From Tardiphaga sp. (GTDB taxonomy: Bacteria; Pseudomonadota; Alphaproteobacteria; Rhizobiales; Xanthobacteraceae): a stretch of 63,702 bases of DNA. The stretch is taken from the NCBI RefSeq assembly GCF_028290495.1, contig NZ_JAQGJT010000030.1, positions 1 to 63,702 of the forward strand, given 5' to 3'. This document shows positions 1 to 9,375 of this stretch, in pieces. The first letter of the stretch is position 1, and the number at the start of each line of letters is the position of its first letter. The translations under genes and the position numbers were made by a program. The notes beneath the pieces were generated by a model. The model saw only the letters and a program-made list of their open reading frames with translations, was not told the origin of the DNA and did not search any database.

Positions 1-668
1 TCGTCGATATCGTGGGCGTCATAGGCAATATCGTCGGCGATCGCCGCCACTTGCGCTTCCAGCGACGCAAAACTCCACAGTTCCAGATCGAATGTCGCCA
101 TGTAGTCGGAGATTCCGGCGGGAATGCCATGGCCACGATAACGCCCCGCCGCCGCCCCGCTGGGTTCGGTCAGCGGCCCGTTGTGTTTGACGATGCCTTC
201 CAGCGCCTCCCAGGTCAGGTTGAGCCCATCGAACTCGGGATAGCGATGCTCCAGCGAGGTGACGACGCGTAGGGTTTGCGCGTTGTGGTCGAAGCCGCCA
301 TGGGCCTGCAGGCAGGCATCCAGCGCCCGCTCGCCGGCGTGCCCGAACGGGGGATGGCCGAGGTCATGGGCCAGCGCCAGCGCTTCCGTCAGATCCTCGT
401 CGAGGCCGAGTTGCCGGGCCAGCGCGCGGGCGATCTGCGCCACTTCCAGGCTGTGGGTCAGCCGGGTGCGGTAGTGATCGCCTTCGTGGAACACGAAGAC
501 CTGGGTTTTGTGCTTCAGGCGTCGAAAGGCGGTGGAATGGATCACCCGGTCGCAATCCCGGCGGAACGGGCTTCGGGTCTTGCTCGGCGGCTCCTGGAAC
601 AGCCGCCCGCGGCTGCGTTCAGGGTCGCAGGCATAGATCGCGCGAGGGGCTGCCATTCCGACCGACAC
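1..668 (-). CDS. dgt: Deoxyguanosinetriphosphate triphosphohydrolase-like protein, N-terminal part (cut by window edge)
   Basis: HD-superfamily dNTP triphosphohydrolase, which hydrolyses dNTPs to deoxynucleoside plus triphosphate and helps control dNTP pools. The visible part has the family opening [20 protein letters not shown], then [25 protein letters not shown] in two adjoining pieces, the HD metal site in [14 protein letters not shown], and a later GFDHNAQ segment. The gene runs leftward out of the window, so the C-terminus is missing. I chose the GTG at 668, which gives [10 protein letters not shown]; an in-frame ATG at 656 is the alternative. It is divergent from erpA and they share a short intergenic region, a pairing common in this bacterial group. 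Confidence 0.93.
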   Translation of the reverse strand, partial: MSVGMAAPRAIYACDPERSRGRLFQEPPSKTRSPFRRDCDRVIHSTAFRRLKHKTQVFVFHEGDHYRTRLTHSLEVAQIARALARQLGLDEDLTEALALAHDLGHPPFGHAGERALDACLQAHGGFDHNAQTLRVVTSLEHRYPEFDGLNLTWEALEGIVKHNGPLTEPSGAAAGRYRGHGIPAGISDYMATFDLELWSFASLEAQVAAIADDIAYDAHDID

Positions 669-773
669 GGTGTTTTAATCCTTATCCAATTGATTCCACG
701 GGCTTGCGCACTTAACTATGGGGAGCGCCGGATACCAAATAATTTGGGGTTGGCGGCGAGACGGAGAGCTCTC

Positions 774-1115
774 ATGACGACAGCCGCAATGACAGCCGTC
801 ACCATCAGCGAGCGGGCGGCCCGCCGCATTGGGGAGATTCTCAAGACCGAGGGCGACGGCGCCATGCTGCGCATCAGCGTCGAGGGCGGCGGCTGCTCGG
901 GCTTCCAGTACAAATTCGACGTCGAGCGGGCGCAGGCCGAAGACGATTTGGTGATCGCGCGCGACAGCGCCGTGGTGCTGGTCGATCCGGCCTCGGTGCC
1001 GTTCCTGGCCGGCTCGGAAGTCGATTTCGTCGACGATCTGATCGGCGCCTCGTTCCGGGTGGTCAACCCCAACGCGACGGCGTCCTGCGGCTGCGGGACG
1101 AGTTTTTCGATATGA
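774..1115 (+). CDS. erpA: Iron-sulfur cluster insertion protein ErpA (A-type carrier)
   Basis: A-type Fe-S carrier of 113 residues that delivers [4Fe-4S] or [2Fe-2S] clusters to apo-enzymes in the cytoplasm. The three ligand cysteines are visible: Cys41 in EGGGCSGFQY, and Cys105 and Cys107 in the C-terminal SCGCGTSF. Length and the HesB/IscA fold pattern (ISERAARRI at the N-terminus, then VDFVDDLIGASFRVVNPNA) fit the family. The ATG at 774 is preceded by a GGAGAG-type ribosome site; an in-frame extension further upstream is not coding-like. ErpA and IscA are hard to separate by sequence; the dgt neighbour favours ErpA. Confidence 0.92.
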   Translation: MTTAAMTAVTISERAARRIGEILKTEGDGAMLRISVEGGGCSGFQYKFDVERAQAEDDLVIARDSAVVLVDPASVPFLAGSEVDFVDDLIGASFRVVNPNATASCGCGTSFSI

Positions 1116-1119
1116 GACC

Positions 1120-1218
1120 GTAGGGTGGGCAAAGGCGCACTTGCGCCGTGCCCACCATCTTCATGCGATGAATTATTTGGTGGGCACGGCGCGAAGAGCG
1201 CGCCTTTGCCCACCCTAC
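1120..1218. repeat. Nested palindromic intergenic repeat (REP-like, GTAGGGTGGGC type)
   Basis: A perfect 19-bp inverted repeat, GTAGGGTGGGCAAAGGCGC at 1120-1138 and its complement at 1200-1218. It encloses a second perfect 15-bp inverted repeat, 1143-1157 with 1178-1192 (GCGCCGTGCCCACCA). It sits between the convergent 3' ends of erpA and the hybrid kinase. Elements of this type recur in intergenic spaces of Bradyrhizobium-group genomes. It could act as a bidirectional transcription end, but no T-run follows either arm. Confidence 0.85.
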
Positions 1219-1231
1219 GCAGTGAATATCC

Positions 1232-3874
1232 CTAAGCGATCTGCACGAGGTCGGCCTCGAACTCGCGGCGCATGCTGCGATAGGCTATCTCCAGACGCGC
1301 GACGGCGTCCAGCAACTCGCCGGCGCCGATGGCCGCCGCCCGGCGTTCGATCAAGCTCGCGATATCGGATATTTCGCTGGCGCCGAGCGTCCTGGCCGAT
1401 CCTTTGAGCGCATGGGCTTCGATCTCGAGCAGGTTGCGGTCGTTGCCTTCGGTGAACAGGCCGAACATCGCCAGCCGCGCCTCGGTCTCGCGCGCGAACA
1501 CCGCAAAGGTCTGCCGCACCCCATCTTCACCGATCGCGGCGGTGAGGTGGACCAGTGTGGTCCGGTCGAGCGGCGCAGGCACAAAGGTTGAAGCAGGCTC
1601 CGCCGGCAAGTCCGCAGCAGCGATCGGCGCGCCGCCGATGGCCCGCAATACCGCGGCGATCAGCGCCGGCTTGCGCAGCGGTTTGGCCAGAAAGTCGGAC
1701 ATTCCGGCATCCCGGCACAGGTTGATATCTTCCGCGAAGGCGTTCGCGGTCAGGGCTATGATCGGCAGCGTCGCGCAGCGGCCGCCAAGGTCGCGGATCG
1801 CCCTTGTCGCGGCGAGACCATCCATCTCCGGCATCCGCACATCCATCAGCACGAGGTCGAAGTCGGCCTCCGGGACAGCCTGCACCGCCTGCACACCATC
1901 GGTCGCAATCCGTATCTCGACCGTGAACTCCTGCAGCATCTTCACCACCACCAACCGGTTGGTGGCGTCATCCTCCGCGACCAGCACACGCAACGGACGG
2001 CCCAGCGCCGCGATGCGGGCTTTCAGGTCTGCGGCGCCGACGCGATCCGTGCGTTGTTCCAGCACCACCTTGTCGCTCGAGGGCAGCGTCAGGCTGAATC
2101 GGAAAGTGGCTCCCTGGCCTGCCCGGGAAACCACAGCGATCGTCCCGCCCATTTGCTCGACGATGCGCCGACTGATGGCCAGACCAAGGCCGGTGCCGCC
2201 GAAGCGGCGGTTGATCGAAACGTCGGCCTGGGCAAAATCCGTGAACAGCCGGTCGACACGATCCGGCGGAATGCCGATGCCGCTGTCGGAGACGCTCCAT
2301 TCCACCATAGCGGCGCGGCCCTCTCGCGACGTGCAGGCAACCCCGATCGTCACGCCGCCGCGCTCGGTGAACTTCACGGCGTTGGAGGCGAGATTGAGCA
2401 GGACCTGACGGATTCGCGCGACGTCTCCGCTCAGGGCGGACGGTAGCTCCGGATCGATTTCGACTTTGACGGTCAGTCCCTTGCTTTTGGCGCTCGCGCC
2501 GATGATCGCGGCGACGGCGTCGACCAATGCGGCCGGCGAAAAATCGATGGTCTCGAACTCAAATCGGCCGGCTTCGAGCCTCGACAGGTCGAGAATGTCG
2601 TTGAGGATGCGCTGCAGATGTTCGCCGGATTCCTGGATGGTAGCCACCGCGTGGTGTTGCTCCGGATCGAGCCTCGTTTCCAGCAGCATGCTTGCCAAAC
2701 CGAGCACACCGTTCATCGGCGTGCGGATCTCGTGACTCATCATGGCAAGGAAGCCCGACTTCGCCTTGTTTTCCGCCTCGGCCTGCTCCGCTCGCCAGCG
2801 TTCGGTGACGTCGTGGCCGACACCGCGATAGCCGGCGAAATTGCCGTTGTGATCGAGCGTCGGCTTTGCCGTCAGCGCCCAGAGACGGGGCTGACCGCCG
2901 GCGACGACGTGAACGATGATTTCGTGCAGCGGTTCGCGGTTTTTCATCAACGTGGCAATGGCTGCCACATTTGGCCCATCCGAGGGGCAAAGCTGTTCCA
3001 GCGCGCTGGCGAAGCAAGCCCCCTGCAGCAACCGACGTGGGGTTTGCGCCACTTCGACGAACCGCTCCGGAACGTGGATCAACCGCCCCTCTGCGTCGGT
3101 CTGCCAAAGCCAGTCGCTGGCGTTCTCCTGAAATTCCTTGAGCAGCAGCGAGATCGTCTCGGTCTGACGTTCGAGTTGCAACTGCGCCCGCAAATTGTCG
3201 AAGAACAGTTTGCCGTTGGAGATCAGGTTGCGGGAGATAAAGACGGCGTAGATCAGCAGAAAAACCGCTGTGACGAGATAGGCATCGACCCGGCAAAGCA
3301 CCAGGGCCAACGCGGAGGCGGAAGCCATTGTCCAGGTGTATGCCAGCCCTGCGCTGGGCACCGTGGAGAGCGTGAACCCGCCGGCGGAGATCATTCCCGC
3401 CATCAGGCACGCCACGATCAATTGATGCGTCGGCCCGATCGCGGGAAGCAGCACCACCGCCATCGCTCCCCAGGCCAACGCCAGGATAAATGATTGAATG
3501 GTCAGCCGCCTGATGGCGTTCCGCGACGCTTCGTTGGGCACGCGTTTGCGCGACCGCGCCCACGACCGCATCGCCAATGCCGCAGCGGAAGCGATGGTCA
3601 GCCCCCATGCGCCGAGAAAGATGTTCGAACCGCTGTTCCAGAAAACGAACAGGACAATCGCGACATTGAAAAGATTGATGGTCATGGTGATCGGGACGAG
3701 GCGCGTTATCGCGTCGATCTGCTTGGCGCGGATACGCCGCATTTCGCGCTCGCTGACGTCGCCCGGTTCAAACCGGGCTCGGGCAAAAATGCCGCCGAGC
3801 CAGTCAACCGGCGCGACCGACGGCCCGACGCCTGCGGCTGCCTTGCCGATCGCCAAATTACCGGACCGTTCCAT
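1232..3874 (-). CDS. Membrane-bound hybrid histidine kinase / response regulator with Hpt domain
   Basis: About 880 residues if started at the ATG at 3874; an in-frame ATG at 3958 adds 28 residues that do not look coding. Order: about six membrane segments, a PAS-like sensor (NASDWLWQTDAEGRL), HisKA with phospho-accepting His381 in MMSHEIRTPMNG, a HATPase domain with FGGTGLGLAIS, a receiver with Asp678 in LVLMDVRMPEMDG, and a C-terminal Hpt with His821 in EAHALKGSARTLGA. All phosphorelay residues are present, so a complete His-Asp-His relay is encoded in one chain, passing phosphate to an unknown output regulator. No cognate response regulator lies next to it. It follows the amidohydrolase gene and may be cotranscribed with it; the signal is unknown. 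Confidence 0.93.
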   Translation of the reverse strand: MERSGNLAIGKAAAGVGPSVAPVDWLGGIFARARFEPGDVSEREMRRIRAKQIDAITRLVPITMTINLFNVAIVLFVFWNSGSNIFLGAWGLTIASAAALAMRSWARSRKRVPNEASRNAIRRLTIQSFILALAWGAMAVVLLPAIGPTHQLIVACLMAGMISAGGFTLSTVPSAGLAYTWTMASASALALVLCRVDAYLVTAVFLLIYAVFISRNLISNGKLFFDNLRAQLQLERQTETISLLLKEFQENASDWLWQTDAEGRLIHVPERFVEVAQTPRRLLQGACFASALEQLCPSDGPNVAAIATLMKNREPLHEIIVHVVAGGQPRLWALTAKPTLDHNGNFAGYRGVGHDVTERWRAEQAEAENKAKSGFLAMMSHEIRTPMNGVLGLASMLLETRLDPEQHHAVATIQESGEHLQRILNDILDLSRLEAGRFEFETIDFSPAALVDAVAAIIGASAKSKGLTVKVEIDPELPSALSGDVARIRQVLLNLASNAVKFTERGGVTIGVACTSREGRAAMVEWSVSDSGIGIPPDRVDRLFTDFAQADVSINRRFGGTGLGLAISRRIVEQMGGTIAVVSRAGQGATFRFSLTLPSSDKVVLEQRTDRVGAADLKARIAALGRPLRVLVAEDDATNRLVVVKMLQEFTVEIRIATDGVQAVQAVPEADFDLVLMDVRMPEMDGLAATRAIRDLGGRCATLPIIALTANAFAEDINLCRDAGMSDFLAKPLRKPALIAAVLRAIGGAPIAAADLPAEPASTFVPAPLDRTTLVHLTAAIGEDGVRQTFAVFARETEARLAMFGLFTEGNDRNLLEIEAHALKGSARTLGASEISDIASLIERRAAAIGAGELLDAVARLEIAYRSMRREFEADLVQIA

Positions 3875-3967
3875 GCTCCCCGAGACCTCTGTGCCGCACA
3901 AGGGAACAGTCCGCGGCGCTTCGACGGCGTTAATTTGGCGCCCCGTAATAATACGCATCAGCCGGCG

Positions 3968-4810
3968 CTACGGCTTTGCGAACAGCGCCCTCGCATTGCC
4001 ATGGGCGATCTGCCGGGCGACGTCAGGTGGAAGCTGTGCCAGCCAGGCGCGATAGCCGGCCATGATATCGCCGTAAGCGGCCCAGCGTTCAGGTACCCAG
4101 GTGTCAGAACCGAGCAGGAACCTGTCAGGGTAGCGTTCGAATAACGCCCGCCATTCCGGCGTCAGTCTGCCGGAGCCATCGGTGATACCGCTGCGATAGG
4201 ACAACTCGCCCCACAGCTTCGGGTATTTTGAAAGCATCGCCGCGACGCGGCCGGTCGGCAGACCGAAGCCGGTATGCGCCCAGATGATGCGCGCCCTCGG
4301 ATTGTGCCGCATCAGGATTTCGACGGCCTCGTCGTCGGCATGGGCATGCAGATAGAGATCGTGGGCCACCGCGAAGTCGACGGTCTTCTTCACCCACGCG
4401 TTCTCCGCCGACTTGCCCGACAGATGAAACTCGCCGATGCCGCGGTAATAGCCGCGTTTGAATTCGTCCTGCACGAGATCGAAGATGGCGGGATCGCTGA
4501 ACCAGCTGTTGATATCGGCGCGGACGCGGTACGGACGGAGGAACGGCACCACCTGCAGCCCATCCGCTTTGGCATCGACCAGCGCATGGGTGCCGGTATT
4601 GGGACGGCTGGTCGCAAGGATGCCGGTGACGCGATGCTTTTTGAAAAGCGCCAGCACCTCGTCGAGCTGGTAGAATGGTTTTGGTTCCCAATTGTAGTGC
4701 AGGTGCGCGTCGAAGATTTCGATCGGTTCGTCGGCCTGAGCCGCATGGCCCAGCGCCGCGAGCAGGCTCGCTGCGATCAGGATGGCAAGACGCCCGCGGC
4801 GAGATCTCAT
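3968..4810 (-). CDS. Exported amidohydrolase-family (TIM-barrel) hydrolase
   Basis: A 280-residue protein with a Sec signal peptide (MRSRRGRLAILIAASLLAAL, then GHAAQA). The metal-dependent hydrolase (amidohydrolase 2) pattern is visible: the N-terminal FDAHLHYN, then HAHADDEAVEIL, IIWAHTGFG and LLGSDTW. The substrate cannot be told. I chose the ATG at 4810 because it gives a clean signal peptide and starts 16 bp after the RND permease stop; the longer ATG at 4861 would overlap that gene. It probably belongs to the RND operon upstream and acts in the periplasm. Confidence 0.85.
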   Translation of the reverse strand: MRSRRGRLAILIAASLLAALGHAAQADEPIEIFDAHLHYNWEPKPFYQLDEVLALFKKHRVTGILATSRPNTGTHALVDAKADGLQVVPFLRPYRVRADINSWFSDPAIFDLVQDEFKRGYYRGIGEFHLSGKSAENAWVKKTVDFAVAHDLYLHAHADDEAVEILMRHNPRARIIWAHTGFGLPTGRVAAMLSKYPKLWGELSYRSGITDGSGRLTPEWRALFERYPDRFLLGSDTWVPERWAAYGDIMAGYRAWLAQLPPDVARQIAHGNARALFAKP

Positions 4811-4826
4811 CTTCAGCTTCGCGCCA

Positions 4827-7800
4827 TTACTCCGCCGCGACCACGTGCGGCCGCTCGACATTCTCGACCTCGTCGGCCTGCGGCTCGAGGCGGCGCTTCA
4901 GGCGGCGGTCGATGCGGTCGAGATAGATATAGATCACCGGGGTGATGAACAGCGTCAGCAGCTGCGACACGCAGAGACCCCCGACCACGGCGACCCCGAG
5001 CGGCTGACGCAGCTCGGCACCGGCGCCGGCGCCGATCGCGATCGGTAGCGTGCCGAAGATCGCCGCGAAAGTGGTCATCATGATCGGACGGAACCGCAGC
5101 AGGGCTGCCTCGCGAATGGCGTGTTCGGCGCTCAATCCGACGCGGCGGCGCTCCAGCGCGAAGTCCACCATCATGATGGCGTTCTTCTTGACGATGCCGA
5201 CCAGCATCACGATGCCGATCATCGCGATCACGGACAGCTCCATGTTGAACAGCATCAAGGTCAGGATCGCGCCGATACCGGCCGACGGCAGACCCGAGAT
5301 GATGGTGATCGGATGGATGAAGCTCTCGTAGAGAATGCCGAGGATGACGAAGGCGGCGAACACCGCGGCGAGGATCAGCACACCCTGCCCGCGCAACGAT
5401 TCCTGGAACACCTGCGCGGTGCCGGAGAAGCCTGTGGCGATGGTCACCGGCAGCTTCGCATCAGACTCGATCTTTGTAATCTCATCGACCGCGTAACCCA
5501 GCGAATAGCCAGGCACCAGGTTGAACGAGATCGTCACAGCGGGCTGCTGGCCTTGATGGTTGATCTGCAGCGGCCCGACCGTCGGCACCAGACGCGCGAC
5601 TGCACTGAGCGGGATGGTCTGGTTGTTACCGGTCTTCATATAGAGCCGGTCGATATCCGACGGATCGATCCGGAACTGCGGCTGCGCCTCCAGGATGATC
5701 TGGTAGTCGTTGGTCGGCATGTAGATGGTGCCGACCTGCCGCGCACCGAACGCATTGTAGAGCTGGTTGCGGACCTGATCGACAGTGACGCCGTAGACCG
5801 CGGCCTTTTCGCGGTCGATGTCGACCGTCATCTGCGGGTTCTTGATGTAGAGATCCGTCGTCACATCGAGCAGGCCCGGCACCTTGGCGATGCGGTCACG
5901 CATCTCGGGCGACACGCGATACAGCGTCTCGGTGTCGCTGCCTTGCAGGACGTACTGATACTGGCTCTTCGACGGACGGCCGCCGACGTTCAGGTTCTGG
6001 ATGCTCTGGAAGAAGGCCTGCAGCCCCGGGATCGCCAGCGATTTCTGGCGCAACCGCGCGATCACTACCTGCGCGGGATCACGCTCCTTTGCCGGCTTCA
6101 GCGCCACGAACAGCCGCCCATAATTCGCGGTCGCGTTCGGACCGCCGGAACCCACCGTGCTGTTGATATACTCGACGGCAGGATCGGTTTTCAGCAATGC
6201 AGCCAACGCCTGCTGCCGCGCCGACATGGCCTCGAATGACGTATCGGTGGCGGCCTCGGTGGTGCCGCTTAGAAAGCCGGTGTCTTCCTGCGGGAAGAAA
6301 CCCTTCGGCACGACCATGTAGAGATAGACGGTGCCGCCGAGCGTCGCCAGCGTCACCACCAGCATCAGCGCCTTGTGCGCCAGCACATGATCGAGCGCCC
6401 ATTCGTAACCACGCAGCCATGCGGAGAACATCCGCTCGAAGGCGCGCAGAACGAAATTTTCCTTGTGCTCGGGATCATGTGCCTTCAGCACGCGGGCGCA
6501 CAGCATCGGCGTCAGCGTCAGCGAGACGAAGCCCGACACGATGATGGCGACAGCGATCGTGACCGCGAATTCACGGAACACGCGGCCGACAATACCGCCC
6601 ATCAGCAGCACGGGGATGAACACCGCGATCAGCGAGAAGGTGATCGACACGATGGTGAAGCTGATTTCACGCGCGCCCTTCAGCGCCGCGTCGAACGGCT
6701 TCATGCCGAGTTCGATGTGCCGGACAATGTTCTCCAGCATGACGATGGCGTCATCGACCACGAAGCCGACCGACAGCGTCAGCGCCAGCAGCGTCATGTT
6801 GTTGATGGAGTAATCCATCATGTACATGACGGCACAGGTGCCGAGCAGCGAGATCGGAACAGCCAGCGCCGGAATGAAGGTCGCGGAGGCCGAGCGCAGG
6901 AACAGGAAGATCACGATGATCACCAGCCCGACGGCGATCAGCAGCGTCTCCTCCACGTCAGCGACGGCTTCGCGCACCGAGACCGAGCGGTCCATCATGG
7001 TTTTGACTTCGATCGACGGCGGCAACTGCGCGCGCAGCGACGGCAGCCTGGCGCGAACGCCATCAACCACGGCGACGGTGTTGGCGTCGGGCTGCTTCTG
7101 AATCGCAAGCACAATGGCGCGCTCGCCGTTCAGCCAGGTCGCAACCTTGTCGTTCTCGACGGCGTCATAGATCTTGGCGACTTCGTTGAGCTTGACCGGG
7201 GAACCGTTACGCCAGGCAACGACAATCTGATCGTAATCGGCAGCTTTCGACATCTGGCCAGACGCCTGCAGCGAAATATCCTGCTTCGGTCCATTCAGCG
7301 TGCCGACCGGCGTCGATGAATTGGCGCGCGACACCGCGGTGCGGATATCTTCCAGCGACAGTCCGCGGGCTGCGGCGGCTTCCGGATCGGCCTGAACACG
7401 AATGGCGAATTTCTGCGTGCCGTAGATCAGCACCTGCGCCACGCCGGGAATCTGCGACAGCGCCTGCCCGATAGTGATGTCGCCGAATTCGTTAACGGCA
7501 GAGAGCGGAAGGGTCGAGGAAGTAAGGGCAATGAACAATACCGGGAAATCGCCGGGGTTCACTTTGCGGAAGCTCGGCGGGATCGTCATTTCGATCGGCA
7601 ACCGGCGCTGCGCAATGGTCAGCGCGGTCTGCACGTCGAGCGCTGCGGCATCGATGTTGCGGTTGAGGTCGAACTGGATCGTGATCGAGCTGATGCCCTG
7701 CGACGAGCTCGACGACATCGAGGAGATGCCGGCGATGGTCGACAACTGGCGCTCGATGACGCCGGCGACCGAGGCCGCCATCGTATCGGAGCTGGCGCCC

Positions 7801-7955
7801 GGCAGCGTCGCCGTCACCGCAATGGTCGGGAAGTCCACCTTCGGCAGCGCCGACACGGGCAGCAGCCGGAAACCGAAAATGCCAAACGCGACGATCGTCG
7901 CCATGATGAGCGTCGTCATCACGGGGCGGCGGATGCAGAGCTCCGAGAGGGTCAT
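4827..7955 (-). CDS. RND efflux pump inner-membrane permease (HAE1, MdtB/MdtC-like)
   Basis: A 1042-residue proton-driven multidrug transporter of the HAE1 family. It has the usual twelve-segment layout: first membrane segment at the N-terminus (RPVMTTLIMATIVAFGIFGF), the periplasmic porter region beginning LPKVDFPTIAVTATLPGA, the proton-relay Asp pair in SVGFVVDDAIVMLENIVRH, and the second repeat ending with GVAVVGGLCVSQLLTLFITP. Length matches the family. It starts 3 bp after the stop of the membrane fusion protein gene and is clearly in the same operon. No outer-membrane factor gene is adjacent, so the pump must borrow a TolC/OprM partner. Substrate unknown. Confidence 0.95.
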   Translation of the reverse strand: MTLSELCIRRPVMTTLIMATIVAFGIFGFRLLPVSALPKVDFPTIAVTATLPGASSDTMAASVAGVIERQLSTIAGISSMSSSSSQGISSITIQFDLNRNIDAAALDVQTALTIAQRRLPIEMTIPPSFRKVNPGDFPVLFIALTSSTLPLSAVNEFGDITIGQALSQIPGVAQVLIYGTQKFAIRVQADPEAAAARGLSLEDIRTAVSRANSSTPVGTLNGPKQDISLQASGQMSKAADYDQIVVAWRNGSPVKLNEVAKIYDAVENDKVATWLNGERAIVLAIQKQPDANTVAVVDGVRARLPSLRAQLPPSIEVKTMMDRSVSVREAVADVEETLLIAVGLVIIVIFLFLRSASATFIPALAVPISLLGTCAVMYMMDYSINNMTLLALTLSVGFVVDDAIVMLENIVRHIELGMKPFDAALKGAREISFTIVSITFSLIAVFIPVLLMGGIVGRVFREFAVTIAVAIIVSGFVSLTLTPMLCARVLKAHDPEHKENFVLRAFERMFSAWLRGYEWALDHVLAHKALMLVVTLATLGGTVYLYMVVPKGFFPQEDTGFLSGTTEAATDTSFEAMSARQQALAALLKTDPAVEYINSTVGSGGPNATANYGRLFVALKPAKERDPAQVVIARLRQKSLAIPGLQAFFQSIQNLNVGGRPSKSQYQYVLQGSDTETLYRVSPEMRDRIAKVPGLLDVTTDLYIKNPQMTVDIDREKAAVYGVTVDQVRNQLYNAFGARQVGTIYMPTNDYQIILEAQPQFRIDPSDIDRLYMKTGNNQTIPLSAVARLVPTVGPLQINHQGQQPAVTISFNLVPGYSLGYAVDEITKIESDAKLPVTIATGFSGTAQVFQESLRGQGVLILAAVFAAFVILGILYESFIHPITIISGLPSAGIGAILTLMLFNMELSVIAMIGIVMLVGIVKKNAIMMVDFALERRRVGLSAEHAIREAALLRFRPIMMTTFAAIFGTLPIAIGAGAGAELRQPLGVAVVGGLCVSQLLTLFITPVIYIYLDRIDRRLKRRLEPQADEVENVERPHVVAAE

Positions 7956-7958
7956 GGT

Positions 7959-9089
7959 TTATGCCCCGGCCTTGCGCACCCGGGCTTCAACCCGCGTACC
8001 TTGCATCAGCAGCAATTGGCCGTCGACAACCACATCCTCATTGCCACTCAGGCCGGATGTGACGACTGAAATTCCCTGAAACGTCCGGCTCACTTCGACC
8101 GGCTGCACATGGGCTGTGCCATCCTTTACCGTGAAGACGAAATTGCCGGTCTGGCTGCGCTGTACGGCGACGGTCGGCACCACGACGCCATCCTCGGTGC
8201 GCACAATCAGCTTGGTCTGCACCAGAGTGCCCGGCCACAGGGTCTCCGAGGGATTGTTCATGATGCCGCGCACGGTGACCATGCCGGTAGTCGAATCCAC
8301 CGTATTCTCCAGCATGGCGACCTTGCCGTCTTCCGAGCGGCCGCTGTTGGGGATGGTCGCGATCACCTTGGTCGAACCCGCCGCCATCGCTTCGCGGAGA
8401 TCGCCGAGCACACGCTGCGGGATCGCGAAGGAGACATAGACCGGCGCCATCTGGTTGATGGTCGCCAGCGGCGTGAGATCGGCCGGGCGCACGAAATTGC
8501 CGACCTTGACGTTGGCCTGGCTGATGCGGCCGGCGAACGGCGCGCGGATCAGGGTGAAGCTCTTCTGGACCTTGAGATTGTCGAGCGCAGACTGGTCGGC
8601 CTGGATGGTCCCGGTGAGAATATCGGACTGGGTCTTGGCGTTATCGACATTGACCTGGGTGGTGGCGCCCTTGCCAATCAGGTCGCTGTAGCGCTTGAGG
8701 TCGCGCTCCGCGCCGGCGAGCTGGGCGCGGTCCTTGGCCAGCGTACCTTCGGCTTGCTCGATCTGGGCGTCGATCTGGCGGGCATCGAGGGTGAACAGCA
8801 GGTCGCCCTCCTTCACCTTGGCGCCGTCCTCGAAATGCACAGAAATAATGGTGGTCTCGACGCGGGATTTCAGCGCCACGCTGGAGATCGGCGTCACCAT
8901 GCCAATCGAATCGACCTCGACCGGGACCGGCTTGCGCTCGGCCTTGGCGAGTTCGACGGCCACCACCCGCACGCGCGGCGGAGCCTGGGCACTGGCATTG
9001 CTGCCGTTCCACGATGCACGCGTCAGATAGGCAGCGGCAGAAGCTGCGCCCACAACAAGGATCAAGACAATCGGTGTACGTTTCTTCAT
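7959..9089 (-). CDS. RND efflux periplasmic adaptor (membrane fusion protein)
   Basis: A 376-residue HlyD/AcrA-type adaptor. It has an N-terminal anchor (KKRTPIVLILVVGAASAAAY), a barrel-sandwich half starting VALKSRVETTIISVHFEDGA, a coiled-coil hairpin of about 80 residues, the return KSFTLIRAPFAGRISQANV, and the beta-barrel and membrane-proximal domains. It links the permease encoded just downstream to an outer-membrane channel. I chose the ATG at 9089, preceded by GTGGGATGTG; the upstream alternative at 9104 adds five residues. Confidence 0.93.
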   Translation of the reverse strand: MKKRTPIVLILVVGAASAAAYLTRASWNGSNASAQAPPRVRVVAVELAKAERKPVPVEVDSIGMVTPISSVALKSRVETTIISVHFEDGAKVKEGDLLFTLDARQIDAQIEQAEGTLAKDRAQLAGAERDLKRYSDLIGKGATTQVNVDNAKTQSDILTGTIQADQSALDNLKVQKSFTLIRAPFAGRISQANVKVGNFVRPADLTPLATINQMAPVYVSFAIPQRVLGDLREAMAAGSTKVIATIPNSGRSEDGKVAMLENTVDSTTGMVTVRGIMNNPSETLWPGTLVQTKLIVRTEDGVVVPTVAVQRSQTGNFVFTVKDGTAHVQPVEVSRTFQGISVVTSGLSGNEDVVVDGQLLLMQGTRVEARVRKAGA

Positions 9090-9375
9090 CACATCCCACG
9101 TCAACAGAACCGGAAACTCGGACCGTCCTTATTCCAGCCCTGACAGCGACTTATGCGCTTTGTCCCAGCCTATCACGGCCGGGTGAGGCATGGTATGCAC
9201 GCCAACAAGATTTCGCCATCATTATTACCGGTAACGGGCTCTCGGCCGGACCATCGCTTTCGCGCCATCGCCTGCACCGAGCCGTAGCCCGAGCGCTCCC
9301 AGCCGGCCGATGGCAGCGGCGGTGCAAGTCGCTATAACGACATCGGTTTGAATCAGGTCTCGGCAGGAACAACGC
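9090..9375. other. Divergent intergenic region, RND operon / xthA
   Basis: 286 bp between the RND operon (leftward) and xthA (rightward), so it should carry both promoters. The only symmetric element I see is the 10-bp palindrome TTACCGGTAA at 9225-9234. There is no convincing regulator gene next to it and no coding-like reading frame. Confidence 0.5.
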
